A stretch of DNA of 64,000 nt, taken from assembly GCF_014206975.1 (NCBI RefSeq), contig NZ_JACHOU010000022.1:1-64000 (forward strand), in the 5' to 3' direction. Of this stretch, positions 49,879-60,841 are shown in pieces. The notes under the pieces were generated by a model. It had not been told where the DNA came from, made no database searches, and worked only from the letters and a program-made list of their open reading frames with translations. This stretch comes from Aminobacter aganoensis. GTDB taxonomy: Bacteria; Pseudomonadota; Alphaproteobacteria; Rhizobiales; Rhizobiaceae. Within the stretch, counting starts at the first letter, position 1. Every line of letters starts with the position of its first letter. A program made the translations under genes and the position numbers.

Positions 49879-52800
49879 TGCCTGACCACCGGCGACTGGC
49901 GGTGCTGATGAACGAGATCTTCCGTCCAATTGTGCTTGGCCGTCATCCGTTCAAATGCGGCAAGCTGCTGGGCGGTTCTCATCAGGGGCCATGCCTCGCG
50001 CAAGCGTTGTTTGTCCTTGTCGCCAAGCTCCCTCGCAAACTGGTTGAACTGTCCGTCCTCGGGCGTCAGCGCGGCCTTGGTCAACAACGTTCGCTCACCA
50101 AATCGCAGCGATACTGCCCGGTTGAACCTCTCAATCTCAAGGCTGATGGCGGGATCCCCCATGGCGCAGTCTCGAGCGGTGGAAAGATCGTTTCGCCCGA
50201 TCGCTTCCTGCGCTCGAAACAAGGCATTGACCGCACCTTCGGATAGCGCCGGAATATCGACCGACATTTGTTGTCGACGAACTTCCTCGTCCGTTCTTGC
50301 TTGCACAACAGCAAGCCCGCGCATGTCGAGGTAACGATCGATATCCCGCTTCAAGGGCTCGACATTGGCAAGAGCCAGTTGCCGTTCCATCCTTGAGCTT
50401 TTCGACGAAAGAACTCCCGTTTTGCCCTTGAGTGGCCCGATCGACGCCGGATTTACCACGAGGCGGTCGAGCATGGGTATGCGCTTCGCAGTGCCGGCGA
50501 CAACCTCCTTGAACTGCATTGCGTGCAACGCCGCCTCGGCATCGACAAAGACATATGAAAGGCGGCGTGTGATCTCCTGCCAGCCGCGCGCGAGAACTTG
50601 GTCGTGCAGGAGTTTCTGCTCAACGGCATCGTCCAAGGTCACGACGTGGAGTTTCACTCCGGGCACCATGGGCTGGTCTTTCGGCGATGCCTGATGCGTC
50701 ATGGCAGGCATAAGACCAAGGCGGGCACCCGTGCGGCGCAGCGCCGTACCCAATTCTGCCAGCCGCTGCCTTTGCCGCAGCGCCCAATCGAGATTGCAAC
50801 GCAAGATGGTTCGGGCGGCAATGACGATGTCGAGCCCCCGATTCTGGGCAAAGCTTAGTGCGTGCCGGTAGCGGCCGCGCCCTTCGTAGTCGAGCGTGGT
50901 TTCCTTGGCGTTCTGACGTGCAAGGACTTTCGAAAGGCCGCCCTGGAGCGCGAACGAACGACGGCTGTAATAGAGCTTCATGTCCTCGCGATGCCGCGTC
51001 ATCGCAACATAGGTCAGATGCCGGTCGAGCGAGAGGGACGCAAGCACTTTGACCCGATCCACCGTGGCACCCTGGCTTTTGTGGACAGTCATCGCGTAGC
51101 CATGATCGACATCCCGGTAGGAAAGGTGTTCGGCGGCAATTCTTCTGGCTGACTCACTCTCTCCAACCGCTGCGACGATCTTGCCCGGCGCGGCCTCGAC
51201 GACCCGACCCAGCATGCCATTCTTCACTCCGAGCGCGCTGTCGTTCCTCAGAAAGACAATCTGGTCGCCGATATCGAAATTTCGCAGACCGGTAGACGTG
51301 TTGAAGTCGTGTCCCGCCCCGACAAGTCCACGCTTGACCAGCTTCTCGCGGGCAAGTTCGTTCAGAACTCTAACGTCCCGGCGCAGATGCGCGAGAATGA
51401 GTGTCGACTTCCGGGAATCATATTCCCGGCTCCAGTCCGCAATCAGGCTACCAATCGCCTGTTCCTTCAGCTCGGAACCAAGCACCGCTCCATGCGAACG
51501 GTAGCTTGCAATGGCTTCCTCCACCTTTCCCCGGGCGAGACTGAGCGAGGCCTCCCGCATCCAGCCTTCGCGCTGGCGATAGATGGTCTCGAGTTCTACA
51601 TAGCCAATGCGCCCGACAATTGCCCGAAAGGCAGCACCGGCACCGATCGGCTGCAATTGCCCGGGATCGCCGACCAGTACCAGTTTCGCACCGGTCTCGA
51701 TCGCCGATGCCACGACGGACGCCATTTCCTTGGACCCGACCATGCCCGCCTCATCCAGCACGAACACAGTCCTCTGATCGAGCCGATCGGCACCCCGTTT
51801 CCAGAGAAGTTGCCAGGAAGCAAGCGTTCGGCTGGGGATGCCTGCTTCCTTTTCGAGCCCTTCCGCCGCCTTGCCGGCAAGCGCTGCCCCCACGACATGA
51901 TAACCGGCAGCTTCCCAGGATTCGCGTGCGGCCCGCATCATTGTGGTCTTGCCCGCCCCAGCGAGACCAACGACGGCGGCTATCCTGGAAGAACCTGTGA
52001 CATGCTCGAGTGCGCAGCGCTGTTCGTCCGACAATTTCGGGTGGCGGAGATATGCTCTTTCAAGCACGACCTCACGAACACTCCGGCCAGCCTGACGGGA
52101 AAGCCAATTTGCCCTGCTCACCATTTCCGCCTCGAGGCGGATGAGTTCTCTGGTGGTATACCGGGCGGGCAAGCGCTCGCCGCTTCCGATCGCGATGGTT
52201 TCGCCCTGCAACTGCAGCAGCCGCGGACTTGCAAGGATGCGCGTCAGCATTTGCTGGAACAAGTTGGGATCATCGATATAGCGGTGGAGCACCTTCGCCA
52301 CGTCGCGCTGATCGAAGACGCTCTTTTCCGAGACGATCAGATCAACCACCGTTTCTGGCCGCCTGAGAACCCGCCGACGGTTTTCGGAACGTTGCTGTTC
52401 CAGGAATTCGCGACGCTCCAAGGAAGGCTTCACGCCTTTGAAGCTGGCCTTGCGTTCTACCGCTTTTGCGCCAACACCCAGATGAGAGGTTGGCAAGAGA
52501 TCTATCCCCTGCTTTGTGTAAGAGCGCCCATCAACCCGAAGGTCGAGACCATCGAGGGCGAGATGATGGTTCAGCCGGTTGAACCAACCATCGCGGAATT
52601 CGGCGAAGTCGCTGGCATCTCCCGCCCAGAGGCCATAGACGATCTTGCCGGCTGGCGTCCGCAAAGGCTGCCCATCCGTAGAGAGAACTGCAACTTTCTT
52701 GGGACCGAATCCGGTCTCCGCCAAGGGCCGCAAGGTCATCATCAAATGGATGTGGGGATTGCCGGGTGCGTCGTGATAGACCCAATCTGCAACCATTCCC

Positions 52801-53183
52801 CTGGATAGGATGTGCTGGCGCACGAAGTCCCTGACGAGCTCGATGTTCTGGCTGGCCGACAACTCCATTGGCAATGCGATGGTCAGGTCCTTGGCAAGCT
52901 GAGCGTCATTCCTCTTCTCGAAGTTCTCCACAGCGTTCCAGAACGCCTCCGAGGCTTTGGATGGCGGGCTGTCTGAGACCATGTCCCTTGCCCACCCTGG
53001 AGCATCGGGGGGCAGGACGAACTCTTCATGGAGAAGACCTTTCTTGGCGCGATAGTCAGCGGCCTTGGCCTCGCGCTCGAAGTTCATACGAGCGCAATGG
53101 CGATAGGCTGCCGATAGCACAGCGCTGCGACCGGTGCCGCGGCCTATGATGCTGACTGAAAAATGAGCGATGGCCAAAGGCAA
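49875..53183 (-). CDS. traA: TraA relaxase-helicase (MobQ type)
   Basis: About 1102 residues. The relaxase domain begins [20 protein letters not shown] with Tyr27 as candidate nucleophile, and the metal-binding motif reads [13 protein letters not shown] near residue 140. A TraI-like helicase follows: Walker [12 protein letters not shown] at about 404-414 and [10 protein letters not shown]. The protein nicks at oriT and unwinds the strand for transfer. TTG 53183 is the chosen start because AAGGA precedes it; a longer frame to 53339 has nothing of the family. It is divergent from traC across a 137-bp gap. Confidence 0.92.
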   Translation of the reverse strand: MPLAIAHFSVSIIGRGTGRSAVLSAAYRHCARMNFEREAKAADYRAKKGLLHEEFVLPPDAPGWARDMVSDSPPSKASEAFWNAVENFEKRNDAQLAKDLTIALPMELSASQNIELVRDFVRQHILSRGMVADWVYHDAPGNPHIHLMMTLRPLAETGFGPKKVAVLSTDGQPLRTPAGKIVYGLWAGDASDFAEFRDGWFNRLNHHLALDGLDLRVDGRSYTKQGIDLLPTSHLGVGAKAVERKASFKGVKPSLERREFLEQQRSENRRRVLRRPETVVDLIVSEKSVFDQRDVAKVLHRYIDDPNLFQQMLTRILASPRLLQLQGETIAIGSGERLPARYTTRELIRLEAEMVSRANWLSRQAGRSVREVVLERAYLRHPKLSDEQRCALEHVTGSSRIAAVVGLAGAGKTTMMRAARESWEAAGYHVVGAALAGKAAEGLEKEAGIPSRTLASWQLLWKRGADRLDQRTVFVLDEAGMVGSKEMASVVASAIETGAKLVLVGDPGQLQPIGAGAAFRAIVGRIGYVELETIYRQREGWMREASLSLARGKVEEAIASYRSHGAVLGSELKEQAIGSLIADWSREYDSRKSTLILAHLRRDVRVLNELAREKLVKRGLVGAGHDFNTSTGLRNFDIGDQIVFLRNDSALGVKNGMLGRVVEAAPGKIVAAVGESESARRIAAEHLSYRDVDHGYAMTVHKSQGATVDRVKVLASLSLDRHLTYVAMTRHREDMKLYYSRRSFALQGGLSKVLARQNAKETTLDYEGRGRYRHALSFAQNRGLDIVIAARTILRCNLDWALRQRQRLAELGTALRRTGARLGLMPAMTHQASPKDQPMVPGVKLHVVTLDDAVEQKLLHDQVLARGWQEITRRLSYVFVDAEAALHAMQFKEVVAGTAKRIPMLDRLVVNPASIGPLKGKTGVLSSKSSRMERQLALANVEPLKRDIDRYLDMRGLAVVQARTDEEVRRQQMSVDIPALSEGAVNALFRAQEAIGRNDLSTARDCAMGDPAISLEIERFNRAVSLRFGERTLLTKAALTPEDGQFNQFARELGDKDKQRLREAWPLMRTAQQLAAFERMTAKHNWTEDLVHQHRQSPVVRQ

Positions 53184-53320
53184 GGATGTCCTTAAGCTAG
53201 AAGCGCTGCATGTTCCATGCCGACCCCTCCTCAGCCACTCCTCAAATCTGACGATTGCCAAATGCCGCCGCCAAATCCTCCTTTCAGGCGAATGTTCCAG
53301 GACAAGGAAGGCATACGCCG
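53184..53320. other. Candidate oriT region between traA and traC
   Basis: In Ti- and rhizobial-type tra clusters the origin of transfer lies between the divergent traA and traC genes. This 137-bp gap is the only such place here. I could not identify a nick-site consensus by eye, so this is position only. Confidence 0.45.
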
Positions 53321-53599
53321 ATGAGACGACCGGTTGCAAAGATCAGGCTGGAAATCGGACGGCTCCAGGAACAGTTGCGGCAAGCCGAAACCCGTGAAGC
53401 CGAGCGGGTCGGGCGGCTGGCGCTGCGTGCCGGTCTTTGTGAGATTGAGGTCGACGATGTCGTGCTCGTGGCCGAACTCGAAAAGCTTGCAAGCCGCTTT
53501 CGAAGCGCGCCACCCTTATCGCTGGCAACCCAAGGCAAAAGCAGAATGGGCGAGCAAGTCATTTCTGGCGCGCCTAAGGGCGGCAACGGCGCGGCTTGA
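53321..53599 (+). CDS. traC: Conjugal transfer protein TraC
   Basis: 92 residues from ATG 53321, preceded by AAGGAAGG. It begins [20 protein letters not shown] with a long charged helix, as in TraC of Ti-type systems, a relaxosome accessory that binds near oriT. It is first of the traC-traD-traG unit and ends 4 bp before traD. Confidence 0.88.
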   Translation: MRRPVAKIRLEIGRLQEQLRQAETREAERVGRLALRAGLCEIEVDDVVLVAELEKLASRFRSAPPLSLATQGKSRMGEQVISGAPKGGNGAA

Positions 53600-53603
53600 G
53601 AGA

Positions 53604-53819
53604 ATGTTGAACAAGGCCACTCAAGAAGCGCGCAGGAAAGACGCGCGTGAAAAGATCGAGCTTGGCGGCCTGATCGTCAAGGCCGGGATGCGCTACGAGA
53701 AAAGAGCATTGTTGCTTGGCATTCTCATCGACGCCAGCCAACGCCTCAGGGACGACGAATCCGAACGTCTTCGCCTGACTGCTATCGGGAACAGGGCCTT
53801 CGGCAGTGGCAGCGACTAA
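53604..53819 (+). CDS. traD: Conjugal transfer protein TraD
   Basis: 71 residues from ATG 53604 ([20 protein letters not shown]). This small TraD matches the rhizobial family, with [10 protein letters not shown] and a helical acidic C-terminus. It is a relaxosome-linked accessory of unknown detail. It overlaps the traG start by 14 bp, so traD and traG are translationally coupled. Confidence 0.88.
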   Translation: MLNKATQEARRKDAREKIELGGLIVKAGMRYEKRALLLGILIDASQRLRDDESERLRLTAIGNRAFGSGSD

Positions 53820-55695
53820 GATCTTGCTGTCTGTCGCTCCCGCTGCAGCAATGCTCACGGTCCTCGCTGGCACGCCCGACCTGGATATCCGGCTGGTGAC
53901 ACTCGCAAAGACAGAGGCCAGCAGGATCGTTCTGTTCGAGATCGGCCGTGCCGCACCGTTCGTACTGGCAAGTTCATTGGGTGCTGTTGCCCTGTTTGCC
54001 TGCCAGGGCATGGTTGCCATAAGGCACGCTGGTCTAAGCGTCACGGGAGGCTGCCTCGTGCTGCTGGCGCTTGCAGGATTTTGGGACGCTGGGCCACAAT
54101 GGACACCCAAGGACGGTCTGCCTGCGGGCAAGAACGAAGCTGCGTTGCCCGAACTCGCGTTGGTCATCAGCGTTACCGCAACCTTTCTTGCAGCGGCATT
54201 TGCGCTCCGTGTCGCGATGGTAGGCAATATGGCTTTTGCTTCGGACACGCCGCGGCGATTGCGAGGGCGACGGGCCATTCATGGCGATGCGGTATGGATG
54301 TCCATGCGGGACGCATCAAATCTGTTTCCGGCGCGAGGCGGCATCGTCCTGGGCGAGCGATATCGGGTTGATCGCCAAAGTGCATCGGCTGTTTCCTTTC
54401 GCCCGGACAAACCGGACAGTTGGGGTGCCGGCGGCAAGGCTCCCCTTCTGTCATTTGATTGTACGTTCGGGTCGACCCACGGCGTCGTCTTTGCAGGCTC
54501 CGGCGGTTTCAAGACAACTTCGGTGACCATTCCGACAGCGCTGACCTGGGGCAGCGGGCTCGTGGTGCTCGATCCATCCGGCGAGGTCGCCTCAATTGCC
54601 CGTGAACATCGACGCCGGCATGGACGACACGTGATTGTTCTCGACCCCAATGACCGCCTGACGGGGTTTAATGCCCTCGACTGGATCGGCAGGTTCGGCA
54701 GCAGCAAGGAAGAAGACATCGCAGCCGTGGCGACCTGGATCATGACCGACACTGCGCGCCTGTCGGCACGCGACGACTTTTTCCGGTCGTCCGCGCTGCA
54801 GCTTCTGACCGCTTTGATTGCCGATGTTTGCCTGTCTGGACATACGGCAGAATCCGATCAGACGCTCCGCCAGGTACGAGCCAATCTCGCCGAGCCCGAA
54901 CCAAAGCTGCGTGAACGTCTGATCCGCATTCACGACATGTCCGCTTCTACATTCGTCCGCGAAAACGTGGCACCCTTTATCGCAATGACGCCCGAGACCT
55001 TCAGCGGTGTCTATGCCAATGCCATCAAGGAAACGCACTGGCTTGCCTATTCCAACTACGCTGCCCTAGTGGCCGGCTCGAGTTTCACTACAAGCGATTT
55101 GGCGGAGGGCAACACCGACATATTCCTCGCGTTCGACCTGAAGGTGCTCGACACGCATCCCGGCCTAGCGCGGGTGGTGCTGGGGTCGTTGCTCAACGCG
55201 ATCTACAATCGTTCCGGTAGCGTCGAAAAACGGACCCTCTTCCTTCTCGATGAGGTCGCGCGCCTCGGATACATGCGCATCCTGGAAACCGCACGTGATG
55301 CCGGCCGAAAATACGGCATTACCCTTCTGATGATATTCCAGTCTCTGGGGCAGCTGCGGGAAGCTTATGGCGGGCGGGATGCCACAAGCAAATGGTTCGA
55401 GTCCGCATCCTGGATTTCATTTGCCGCGATCAACGATCCAGACACGGCCGAATATGTGTCGAGGCGATGCGGCGATACCACCGTGGAAGTTGACCAGGTG
55501 AGTACATCGTCACGCTCCCGAACCCGAACCAAGCAGCTCTCGAGAAGGGCGTTGGTCATGCCGCAGGAAGTGATGGCGATGCGCGCCGACGAGCAGATTG
55601 TCTTTACCGCAGGCAACCCGCCATTGCGCTGCGGCCGCCCAATCTGGTTCCGACGCGCCGCTTTCAAGAATTGCGCTACCTCTTCTACAAGCTAG
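53806..55695 (+). CDS. traG: TraG type IV coupling protein
   Basis: 629 residues from GTG 53806. Four membrane segments lie in the first 140 residues. The VirD4-like ATPase follows: Walker [10 protein letters not shown] near residue 232 and Walker [12 protein letters not shown] near residue 475. TraG couples the relaxosome to the type IV secretion channel. The C-terminus departs from the usual RxxFRRxEM pattern after GRPIWFRR, ending in a short unlike tail ([12 protein letters not shown]). This may be variation or a recombination edge, since a catabolic gene follows directly. Confidence 0.9.
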   Translation: MAATKILLSVAPAAAMLTVLAGTPDLDIRLVTLAKTEASRIVLFEIGRAAPFVLASSLGAVALFACQGMVAIRHAGLSVTGGCLVLLALAGFWDAGPQWTPKDGLPAGKNEAALPELALVISVTATFLAAAFALRVAMVGNMAFASDTPRRLRGRRAIHGDAVWMSMRDASNLFPARGGIVLGERYRVDRQSASAVSFRPDKPDSWGAGGKAPLLSFDCTFGSTHGVVFAGSGGFKTTSVTIPTALTWGSGLVVLDPSGEVASIAREHRRRHGRHVIVLDPNDRLTGFNALDWIGRFGSSKEEDIAAVATWIMTDTARLSARDDFFRSSALQLLTALIADVCLSGHTAESDQTLRQVRANLAEPEPKLRERLIRIHDMSASTFVRENVAPFIAMTPETFSGVYANAIKETHWLAYSNYAALVAGSSFTTSDLAEGNTDIFLAFDLKVLDTHPGLARVVLGSLLNAIYNRSGSVEKRTLFLLDEVARLGYMRILETARDAGRKYGITLLMIFQSLGQLREAYGGRDATSKWFESASWISFAAINDPDTAEYVSRRCGDTTVEVDQVSTSSRSRTRTKQLSRRALVMPQEVMAMRADEQIVFTAGNPPLRCGRPIWFRRAAFKNCATSSTS

Positions 55696-55786
55696 CCGGA
55701 CTCGGCCTGCAGGAGCGTTAGCAGCTTGTTCAGTCTGCCCGAGCACAGCTTCATAGATGCCGACGAGTCCGACGGCCAGTTCAATC

Positions 55787-57241
55787 CTACCGATCGAGGC
55801 CTGCCAGGAAGAGATACTTCTTCTCGACGAACTCATCGATGCCGTGATGTGATCCTTCCCGCGAATTGCCACTTTCCTTGATTCCCCCGAACGGGGCCAA
55901 TTCGGAAGAGATGAGCCCCGAGTTAACGCCGACCATCCCGTATTCCAGTGCCTCGCCCACGCGAAATATTCGCCCGATGTCACGGCTGTACAGATAGGCC
56001 GCCAAGCCGAATTCGGTGTCGTTAGCGCGACCCACCACATCGTTTTCGTCGTCGAAAACAAAGACAGGGGCGAGCGGTCCGAAGGTTTCTTCCTTTGCAA
56101 CCGTCATGTCATCGGTCACGCCAGACAACAATGTGGGTTCAAAAAAGGTGCGACCCAACGCATGTCGCCGGCCGCCAACAACGACACGCGCGCCCAGCTC
56201 GACCGCGTTGGCGATATGGGCCTCGACCTTGTCGATTGCCTTTTCGTTGATGAGCGGTCCCATCTGCACATCGGCGGATCGACCGTCTCCTACGGCAAGC
56301 TTGGTTACCGCAGCCGCAAGCCTCGACGTAAAGTCGTCAGCGATGGCGCGCTGCACATAGATGCGATTGGTACATACGCATGTCTGCCCGCCATTGCGGA
56401 ACTTGGAGATGATTGCACCTTCGACCGCGGCATCGAGATCGGCATCGTCGAACACGATGAACGGAGCATTGCCGCCGAGCTCGAGCGCGACCTTTTTGAC
56501 TGTGCCCGCTGACTGCCGCATCAACTGCTTCCCAACCGCAGTCGAACCGGTAAAACTGACGACCCGTACTGCTGGATGGGAGGTCAATACCTCACCAATC
56601 GGTGCAGGGGCACCCGTGATGACATTTAGCACGCCTGCGGGAACGCCAGCCCGATGAGCCAATCCGGCAAGTGCGAGCGCTGTGAGGGGGGTCTCTCCAG
56701 CAGGCTTGAGTACCACCGTGCATCCGGCGGCCATCGCCGGACCGACTTTTCGGGTGATCATCGCCGCAGGGAAATTCCAGGGCGTGATCGCCGCCACCAC
56801 CCCGCTTGCCTGGCGAAGCACCAGGATACGCCCGTCGCTGCGATGACTGGGCAACGTCTCGCCGGCGATGCGCTTGGCTTCCTCGGCATAGAACTCGATG
56901 TAGCTTGCGGCATAGTCGATTTCGCCTTTTGCCTCGGCAAGCGGCTTGCCCTGCTCGCTGGTGAGGATCAGCGCCAGATCGTCACGATGGGCGACGATCA
57001 GGTCGAACCAGCGCCGAAGTATGTTGGCGCGGTCTTTGGCAAGACGTAGCGACCAGGATTTGAAAGCCATTGCGGCAGCCTCGACAGCAGCAATGGCCTC
57101 ATCGGAGCCAAATGCCGGAACATGTGCCAGCAATTCACCCGTGGCGGGATTTGCCACTGGTGCTTGTCCGGTGCCGACAAACTCGCCATTAACATAGCAT
57201 TGGGTTCGCAATATCGATGGATCAGTCAGCGTGATGTTCAT
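55787..57241 (-). CDS. gabD: Succinate-semialdehyde dehydrogenase, NAD(P)+-dependent (GabD-like)
   Basis: About 484 residues from ATG 57241. The aldehyde dehydrogenase core is complete: the catalytic region ELGGNAPFIVFDDADLDAAV near residue 260, followed by the active Cys in NGGQTCVCTNR near 292. It also has the SSADH-type ends (ITPWNFPAAMITRKVGPAMA). It oxidises succinate semialdehyde to succinate, the final step of GABA breakdown. The agmatinase-like gene upstream could supply GABA from 4-guanidinobutyrate, so the pair makes biochemical sense. The gene symbol is from motif similarity. Confidence 0.82.
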   Translation of the reverse strand: MNITLTDPSILRTQCYVNGEFVGTGQAPVANPATGELLAHVPAFGSDEAIAAVEAAAMAFKSWSLRLAKDRANILRRWFDLIVAHRDDLALILTSEQGKPLAEAKGEIDYAASYIEFYAEEAKRIAGETLPSHRSDGRILVLRQASGVVAAITPWNFPAAMITRKVGPAMAAGCTVVLKPAGETPLTALALAGLAHRAGVPAGVLNVITGAPAPIGEVLTSHPAVRVVSFTGSTAVGKQLMRQSAGTVKKVALELGGNAPFIVFDDADLDAAVEGAIISKFRNGGQTCVCTNRIYVQRAIADDFTSRLAAAVTKLAVGDGRSADVQMGPLINEKAIDKVEAHIANAVELGARVVVGGRRHALGRTFFEPTLLSGVTDDMTVAKEETFGPLAPVFVFDDENDVVGRANDTEFGLAAYLYSRDIGRIFRVGEALEYGMVGVNSGLISSELAPFGGIKESGNSREGSHHGIDEFVEKKYLFLAGLDR

Positions 57242-57277
57242 CGGCACTCTCTTGTGGTGGTTGCGGTGTCCGCGAGC

Positions 57278-58285
57278 CTATGCGTCAGGATGGTTTTTCT
57301 TGTAGTCGGCCATCAATGACAGCAGCTCGAACATCACCACCATGGAATTCATTGCCGTGATCTGGTTCGGATTGTCCTTGGTGGGCATGATGCACACGAC
57401 GTCGGCTCCCACGACGTTCAGACCACGCAGACCCTGAAGCATACGCATGGCGTCGCCGATACGGATGCCGGGATACCCTGGCTCAAGGTTCGAGACACCA
57501 GGGGCATCTGCGGGATCGAGTGAATCCAGATCGAAGGTAACATAGACAGGCATGTCGCCAATCCGGTCCCGCATGGTCTTGATCACGCCCTGGACGCCAA
57601 TCTCTTCGATTTCATCCATGCCGATGATGCGGTAGCCAAGTTCCTCGCTGGTGTTCTTGGAGCCTGGCGTACCGACATTGGGCCGAATACCGATCTGCGT
57701 CGACCGATGGGCATCAACATGGCCTTCTTCGACCGTGTAACTTGCCCAATGTGCCGAGGAACGACGGCTTCCAAGCCAGTGGGGCAGATGTCTGTAACTG
57801 TCGGTATGGGCGTCGAAATGCACCAGCGCCACCTTTTGCCCCCCGGTCAGCCGCGAATGAGGGCCAGCCACCGACTTCAGGAGCGGTCCGGTGATGCCAT
57901 GGTCACCGCCCATGGAAACGAGCCGCGTTCCGGCATCGTTGAACCGCCGCGCATAGGCTTCGATATGCTGAATACTGATGTCGTTGACCATCGCTTCGGG
58001 CAACGGCACGTCGCCAGCATCGTTGATGCGGCAGATATCCCACGGAGTAATACCGAAGCGGCCGTGGCTGCGGCGGTACTGCGCCGAGACGTGGCGTACC
58101 GCACGCGGACCCAAATGCTGGTCGCGTTCGGTAGATCCGTTGCCCGAGCTGTGAGGAACCCCGAGCAGTGCAATATCGCTATCGGCCGGGTCTTCCTTCC
58201 AATCGCAGCGGAAGAAGGTTGGAATGCCCCACCAATACCAGCGTCCCATGTCCTTGCGTGCGGCGTCGAAGTCAAAGTCATTCAT
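57278..58285 (-). CDS. Agmatinase/guanidinobutyrase-family ureohydrolase
   Basis: 335 residues. Manganese-binding motifs of the arginase superfamily are present: MGGDHGITGPLL near 127, FDAHTDSYRH near 158 and FDLDSLDPADAPG near 250. Family members hydrolyse agmatine, guanidinobutyrate or guanidinopropionate to urea and an amine. Because it is followed by succinate-semialdehyde dehydrogenase, 4-guanidinobutyrate is the favoured substrate (inference). It lies between the transporter genes and gabD in one minus-strand cluster. Confidence 0.85.
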   Translation of the reverse strand: MNDFDFDAARKDMGRWYWWGIPTFFRCDWKEDPADSDIALLGVPHSSGNGSTERDQHLGPRAVRHVSAQYRRSHGRFGITPWDICRINDAGDVPLPEAMVNDISIQHIEAYARRFNDAGTRLVSMGGDHGITGPLLKSVAGPHSRLTGGQKVALVHFDAHTDSYRHLPHWLGSRRSSAHWASYTVEEGHVDAHRSTQIGIRPNVGTPGSKNTSEELGYRIIGMDEIEEIGVQGVIKTMRDRIGDMPVYVTFDLDSLDPADAPGVSNLEPGYPGIRIGDAMRMLQGLRGLNVVGADVVCIMPTKDNPNQITAMNSMVVMFELLSLMADYKKNHPDA

Positions 58286-58359
58286 AGCGGTTTCCAGTAC
58301 TCGTAGGGCGAACGACGCCGTGGCGCCAAATGCGCAGCGTCAGCGGCGGGTTGGTGGGG

Positions 58360-59103
58360 TTAGTATTGTAGTTGTGACAGGAATGTCCGTGCACGCGCCG
58401 ACGAGGCGGCGGTAAAGAACTGTTCAGGCGGAGCAACCTCCACGATCTGTCCCTTGTCCATGAACACTATGCTGTCTGCCACCTTACGGGCGAATGCCAT
58501 CTCATGGGTGACGCAGACCATGGTGATGCCGTCGCCTGCCAGCTCAACCATCACGTCCAGCACCTCTCCGACCATCTCGGGGTCGAGTGCCGATGTCGGC
58601 TCGTCAAACAGCATCGCCTTAGGTTCCATGCACAACGCCCTCGCTATTGCGACGCGCTGCTGTTGTCCGCCCGAAAGCTGCGAGGGATATTTGTTCGCTT
58701 GTTCCGCAATGTGCACTCGAGCCAGGAATTGACGCGCCAGAGCCTCGGCTCGAGCGCGGGGCAGCTTACGGACCTGAACAGGTGCAAGGATGCAATTCTC
58801 AAGGACCGTCAGATGAGGAAAGAGGTTGAAGTTCTGGAACACCATACCGACTTCACGCCGAACTTTTTCGATGTTGCGACGTCCTTTTGGCTCGACGCCA
58901 TCGATGGCGATGGTGCCGCTGTCGTGTGGCGCCAGGTAGTTCATGCACCTGATCAAGGTCGACTTGCCAGATCCTGAGGGGCCGCAGATGACGACTTTCG
59001 CTCCTGCCTCGATCGTCAGATTGACATTGTTCAGCGCCACGAAATCGGCATAGCGCTTGCTGACATTTTCAATTCGGATCATTTCGGACATGTGCTGCAC
59101 CAT
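58360..59103 (-). CDS. Polar amino-acid ABC transporter ATP-binding protein (GlnQ/HisP-like)
   Basis: About 247 residues. Walker A GPSGSGKST near residue 45, FQNFNLFPHLTVLEN, signature LSGGQQQRVAIARAL and Walker B LFDEPTSALD are all present in the GlnQ/HisP arrangement. The start is uncertain (ATG 59103 or 59091), neither having a clear ribosome site, but the stop of the permease gene lies 8 bp upstream. It energises the permease and receptor in the same cluster. Confidence 0.9.
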   Translation of the reverse strand: MVQHMSEMIRIENVSKRYADFVALNNVNLTIEAGAKVVICGPSGSGKSTLIRCMNYLAPHDSGTIAIDGVEPKGRRNIEKVRREVGMVFQNFNLFPHLTVLENCILAPVQVRKLPRARAEALARQFLARVHIAEQANKYPSQLSGGQQQRVAIARALCMEPKAMLFDEPTSALDPEMVGEVLDVMVELAGDGITMVCVTHEMAFARKVADSIVFMDKGQIVEVAPPEQFFTAASSARARTFLSQLQY

Positions 59104-59111
59104 TCAAAGGA

Positions 59112-59849
59112 TCAGGAGCGGCGGGCAAAGGCCAAGGCCTTTTGCACCATGCTGGGCTCGCTTTCAGAAACCGATGTGTTCCACACCAGCCGGCGCTCCA
59201 GTCGTGCCTGCAGGAAAATCAGTACGTAGACCATGACCAGGTAGTAGACCAAGGCGGCCGCGTAATACTCGGTAAACTGGAAGGTCGTGGCCACTGCCCG
59301 CGATGTGACACTCATGAGTTCCGAGAGCGAGATTACCGATGCGAGCGAAGTGATCTTGAGCAGCGTGATGAATTCATTGGCGGTCGGTGGCAACGCCACC
59401 CTTATAGCCTGCGGCAGTGTAACAAACCGCAAAATTTGGAAGCGCGTCATGCCCAAAGCCGTGCCGGCCGATTGCTGGCCGGGATCGATCGCACCAAGCG
59501 CGGCTCGGTTGATTTCCGTCTGATAGGCAGCCTCGTTCAGACTGAGTGCGATCCAGGCTGCCAGGAATGGCGAAAACCACGGCTCACGGAAGATCGGAAA
59601 GAACTGCGGCAGGGCATTCCAAACGAACAGCAGCTGCAACAAGGTGGGAGCACCGCGCAGTACGCCCAGGACAACCTTGGTCAACCCACGCAACATGCTG
59701 GGCGGCCCACTGATATAGAGCGCGGCAGGGATGGAGATAGCGATACCCACGGCGTGGGATAGCAACGCCAAAGATACAGTGATCAGAGCGCCATTCAGGA
59801 AAGCTGTCGAAAACAGCGCATCGAGAAAAACGGATGCATCGAAGGCCAT
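59112..59849 (-). CDS. Polar amino-acid ABC transporter permease
   Basis: 245 residues, five or six membrane segments, with the HisM/GlnP-type EAA motif EAAYQTEINRAALGAIDPGQ near residue 110. A single permease gene is present, so the importer would use a homodimer, or the partner lies elsewhere. It lies between the receptor and the ATPase genes. Confidence 0.9.
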   Translation of the reverse strand: MAFDASVFLDALFSTAFLNGALITVSLALLSHAVGIAISIPAALYISGPPSMLRGLTKVVLGVLRGAPTLLQLLFVWNALPQFFPIFREPWFSPFLAAWIALSLNEAAYQTEINRAALGAIDPGQQSAGTALGMTRFQILRFVTLPQAIRVALPPTANEFITLLKITSLASVISLSELMSVTSRAVATTFQFTEYYAAALVYYLVMVYVLIFLQARLERRLVWNTSVSESEPSMVQKALAFARRS

Positions 59850-59874
59850 GAGGCTATCTCCCCCTTTCAGCGCG

Positions 59875-60696
59875 TTATTGGCTTGCGCCGGCTACGATGT
59901 TGTCGGCTGAAAGGCCCCACTTTTCCGCGATCTTTGCGAGCTGGCCATCGGCTGCAAGCGCAGCGACAGCGGCTTTGATTGCGGCTTCGTCGCCATCGAT
60001 ACGCCGCACGAACACGGCGAAATCGCTGGTATCGGGGAAGGTGAAGATGGTCTTGAACTGGCCCGGGCTCTGCAGGTTGCGGTAGGCCAACTCGGTATCT
60101 TGAGACACCGCCGCATCGGCACGTCCGACCAGAACTTGCTGGATCACGTCGGTCTGCTTCGGATAGGTCTGAATCTGGATCGGTGCGGCACCGGCGGATT
60201 TGAGGTCGTCATTGACCTTTTCCAAGCGAGCCAGATAGCTGGTACCGGCCTGCACAGCGACTGTCTTTCCTGCGAGATCCGCTGCGTCTTTGATTTTGAG
60301 TTCGGATTTCTCCGATGTGAAGACCGCGACTGCCGTTGAGAAATATGGCACGCCAGGATAGGACGCGACGCGCTCGGGCGTCAGCGGAATTCCACTGATC
60401 ACGGCATCGCACCGACCCGCGTCGAGACCTGGCAGGAGACCGGTGAATTCCGACACCAGGATGCGCGGTTCAGCCCCCCACTTCTCGGCCAATGCCTTGG
60501 AAAGATCGATGTCGAAACCGACGGCATTGGCGTTGCCGGCGCTCTCGAAAAACTCCATCGGCGGGAAGGTGGCATCCGTACAGACTGTAAAAGTCTTGTC
60601 GGCTATGAAAGACGGCTGGGCATCCTGCGCCAGAACTGGCAGTGCTGCAAACGACACCGCAAAGCCCGCCAGAGCGATTTTTGATGTTGATGACAT
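59875..60696 (-). CDS. Polar amino-acid ABC transporter substrate-binding protein
   Basis: About 273 residues from ATG 60696, with GAGGGG upstream. A signal peptide (IALAGFAVSFAALPVLAQ) precedes a type II receptor: FTVCTDATFPPMEFFE, VGFDIDLSKALAEKWG and DAVISGIPLTPERV. Family members bind amino acids, opines or guanidino compounds. The catabolic genes nearby suggest a guanidino or amine ligand. It is divergent from the XRE-cupin regulator. Confidence 0.88.
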   Translation of the reverse strand: MSSTSKIALAGFAVSFAALPVLAQDAQPSFIADKTFTVCTDATFPPMEFFESAGNANAVGFDIDLSKALAEKWGAEPRILVSEFTGLLPGLDAGRCDAVISGIPLTPERVASYPGVPYFSTAVAVFTSEKSELKIKDAADLAGKTVAVQAGTSYLARLEKVNDDLKSAGAAPIQIQTYPKQTDVIQQVLVGRADAAVSQDTELAYRNLQSPGQFKTIFTFPDTSDFAVFVRRIDGDEAAIKAAVAALAADGQLAKIAEKWGLSADNIVAGASQ

Positions 60697-60780
60697 GACG
60701 TATTCCCCTCTCCAATTGCCGGGCACTCCCGCCCCACTCCTCGCCTCCCTATGAAAGCTTTTTCTCTATAAGTCAACTAA

Positions 60781-60797
60781 GTTCAGCTTTAATGAAC
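60781..60797. promoter_or_regulatory. Inverted repeat in the divergent promoter of XRE-cupin and transporter
   Basis: GTTCA-GCTTTAA-TGAAC, perfect 5-bp arms around 7 bases. It lies 45 bp before the XRE-cupin start and 85 bp before the receptor start. The related sequence AAGTTCA recurs near 63160 upstream of the oxidase gene. It is a good candidate for the operator bound by the XRE-cupin protein, but the arms are short. Confidence 0.5.
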
Positions 60798-60841
60798 AAG
60801 CGAAACGCGTTATCCTTGGTCAATCATTTCGAGGAGTCCCG

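Noticed and set aside
53200-53320. Possible CRISPR or tandem-repeat array in the tra gap
   Set aside because: No regular repeat unit is present.
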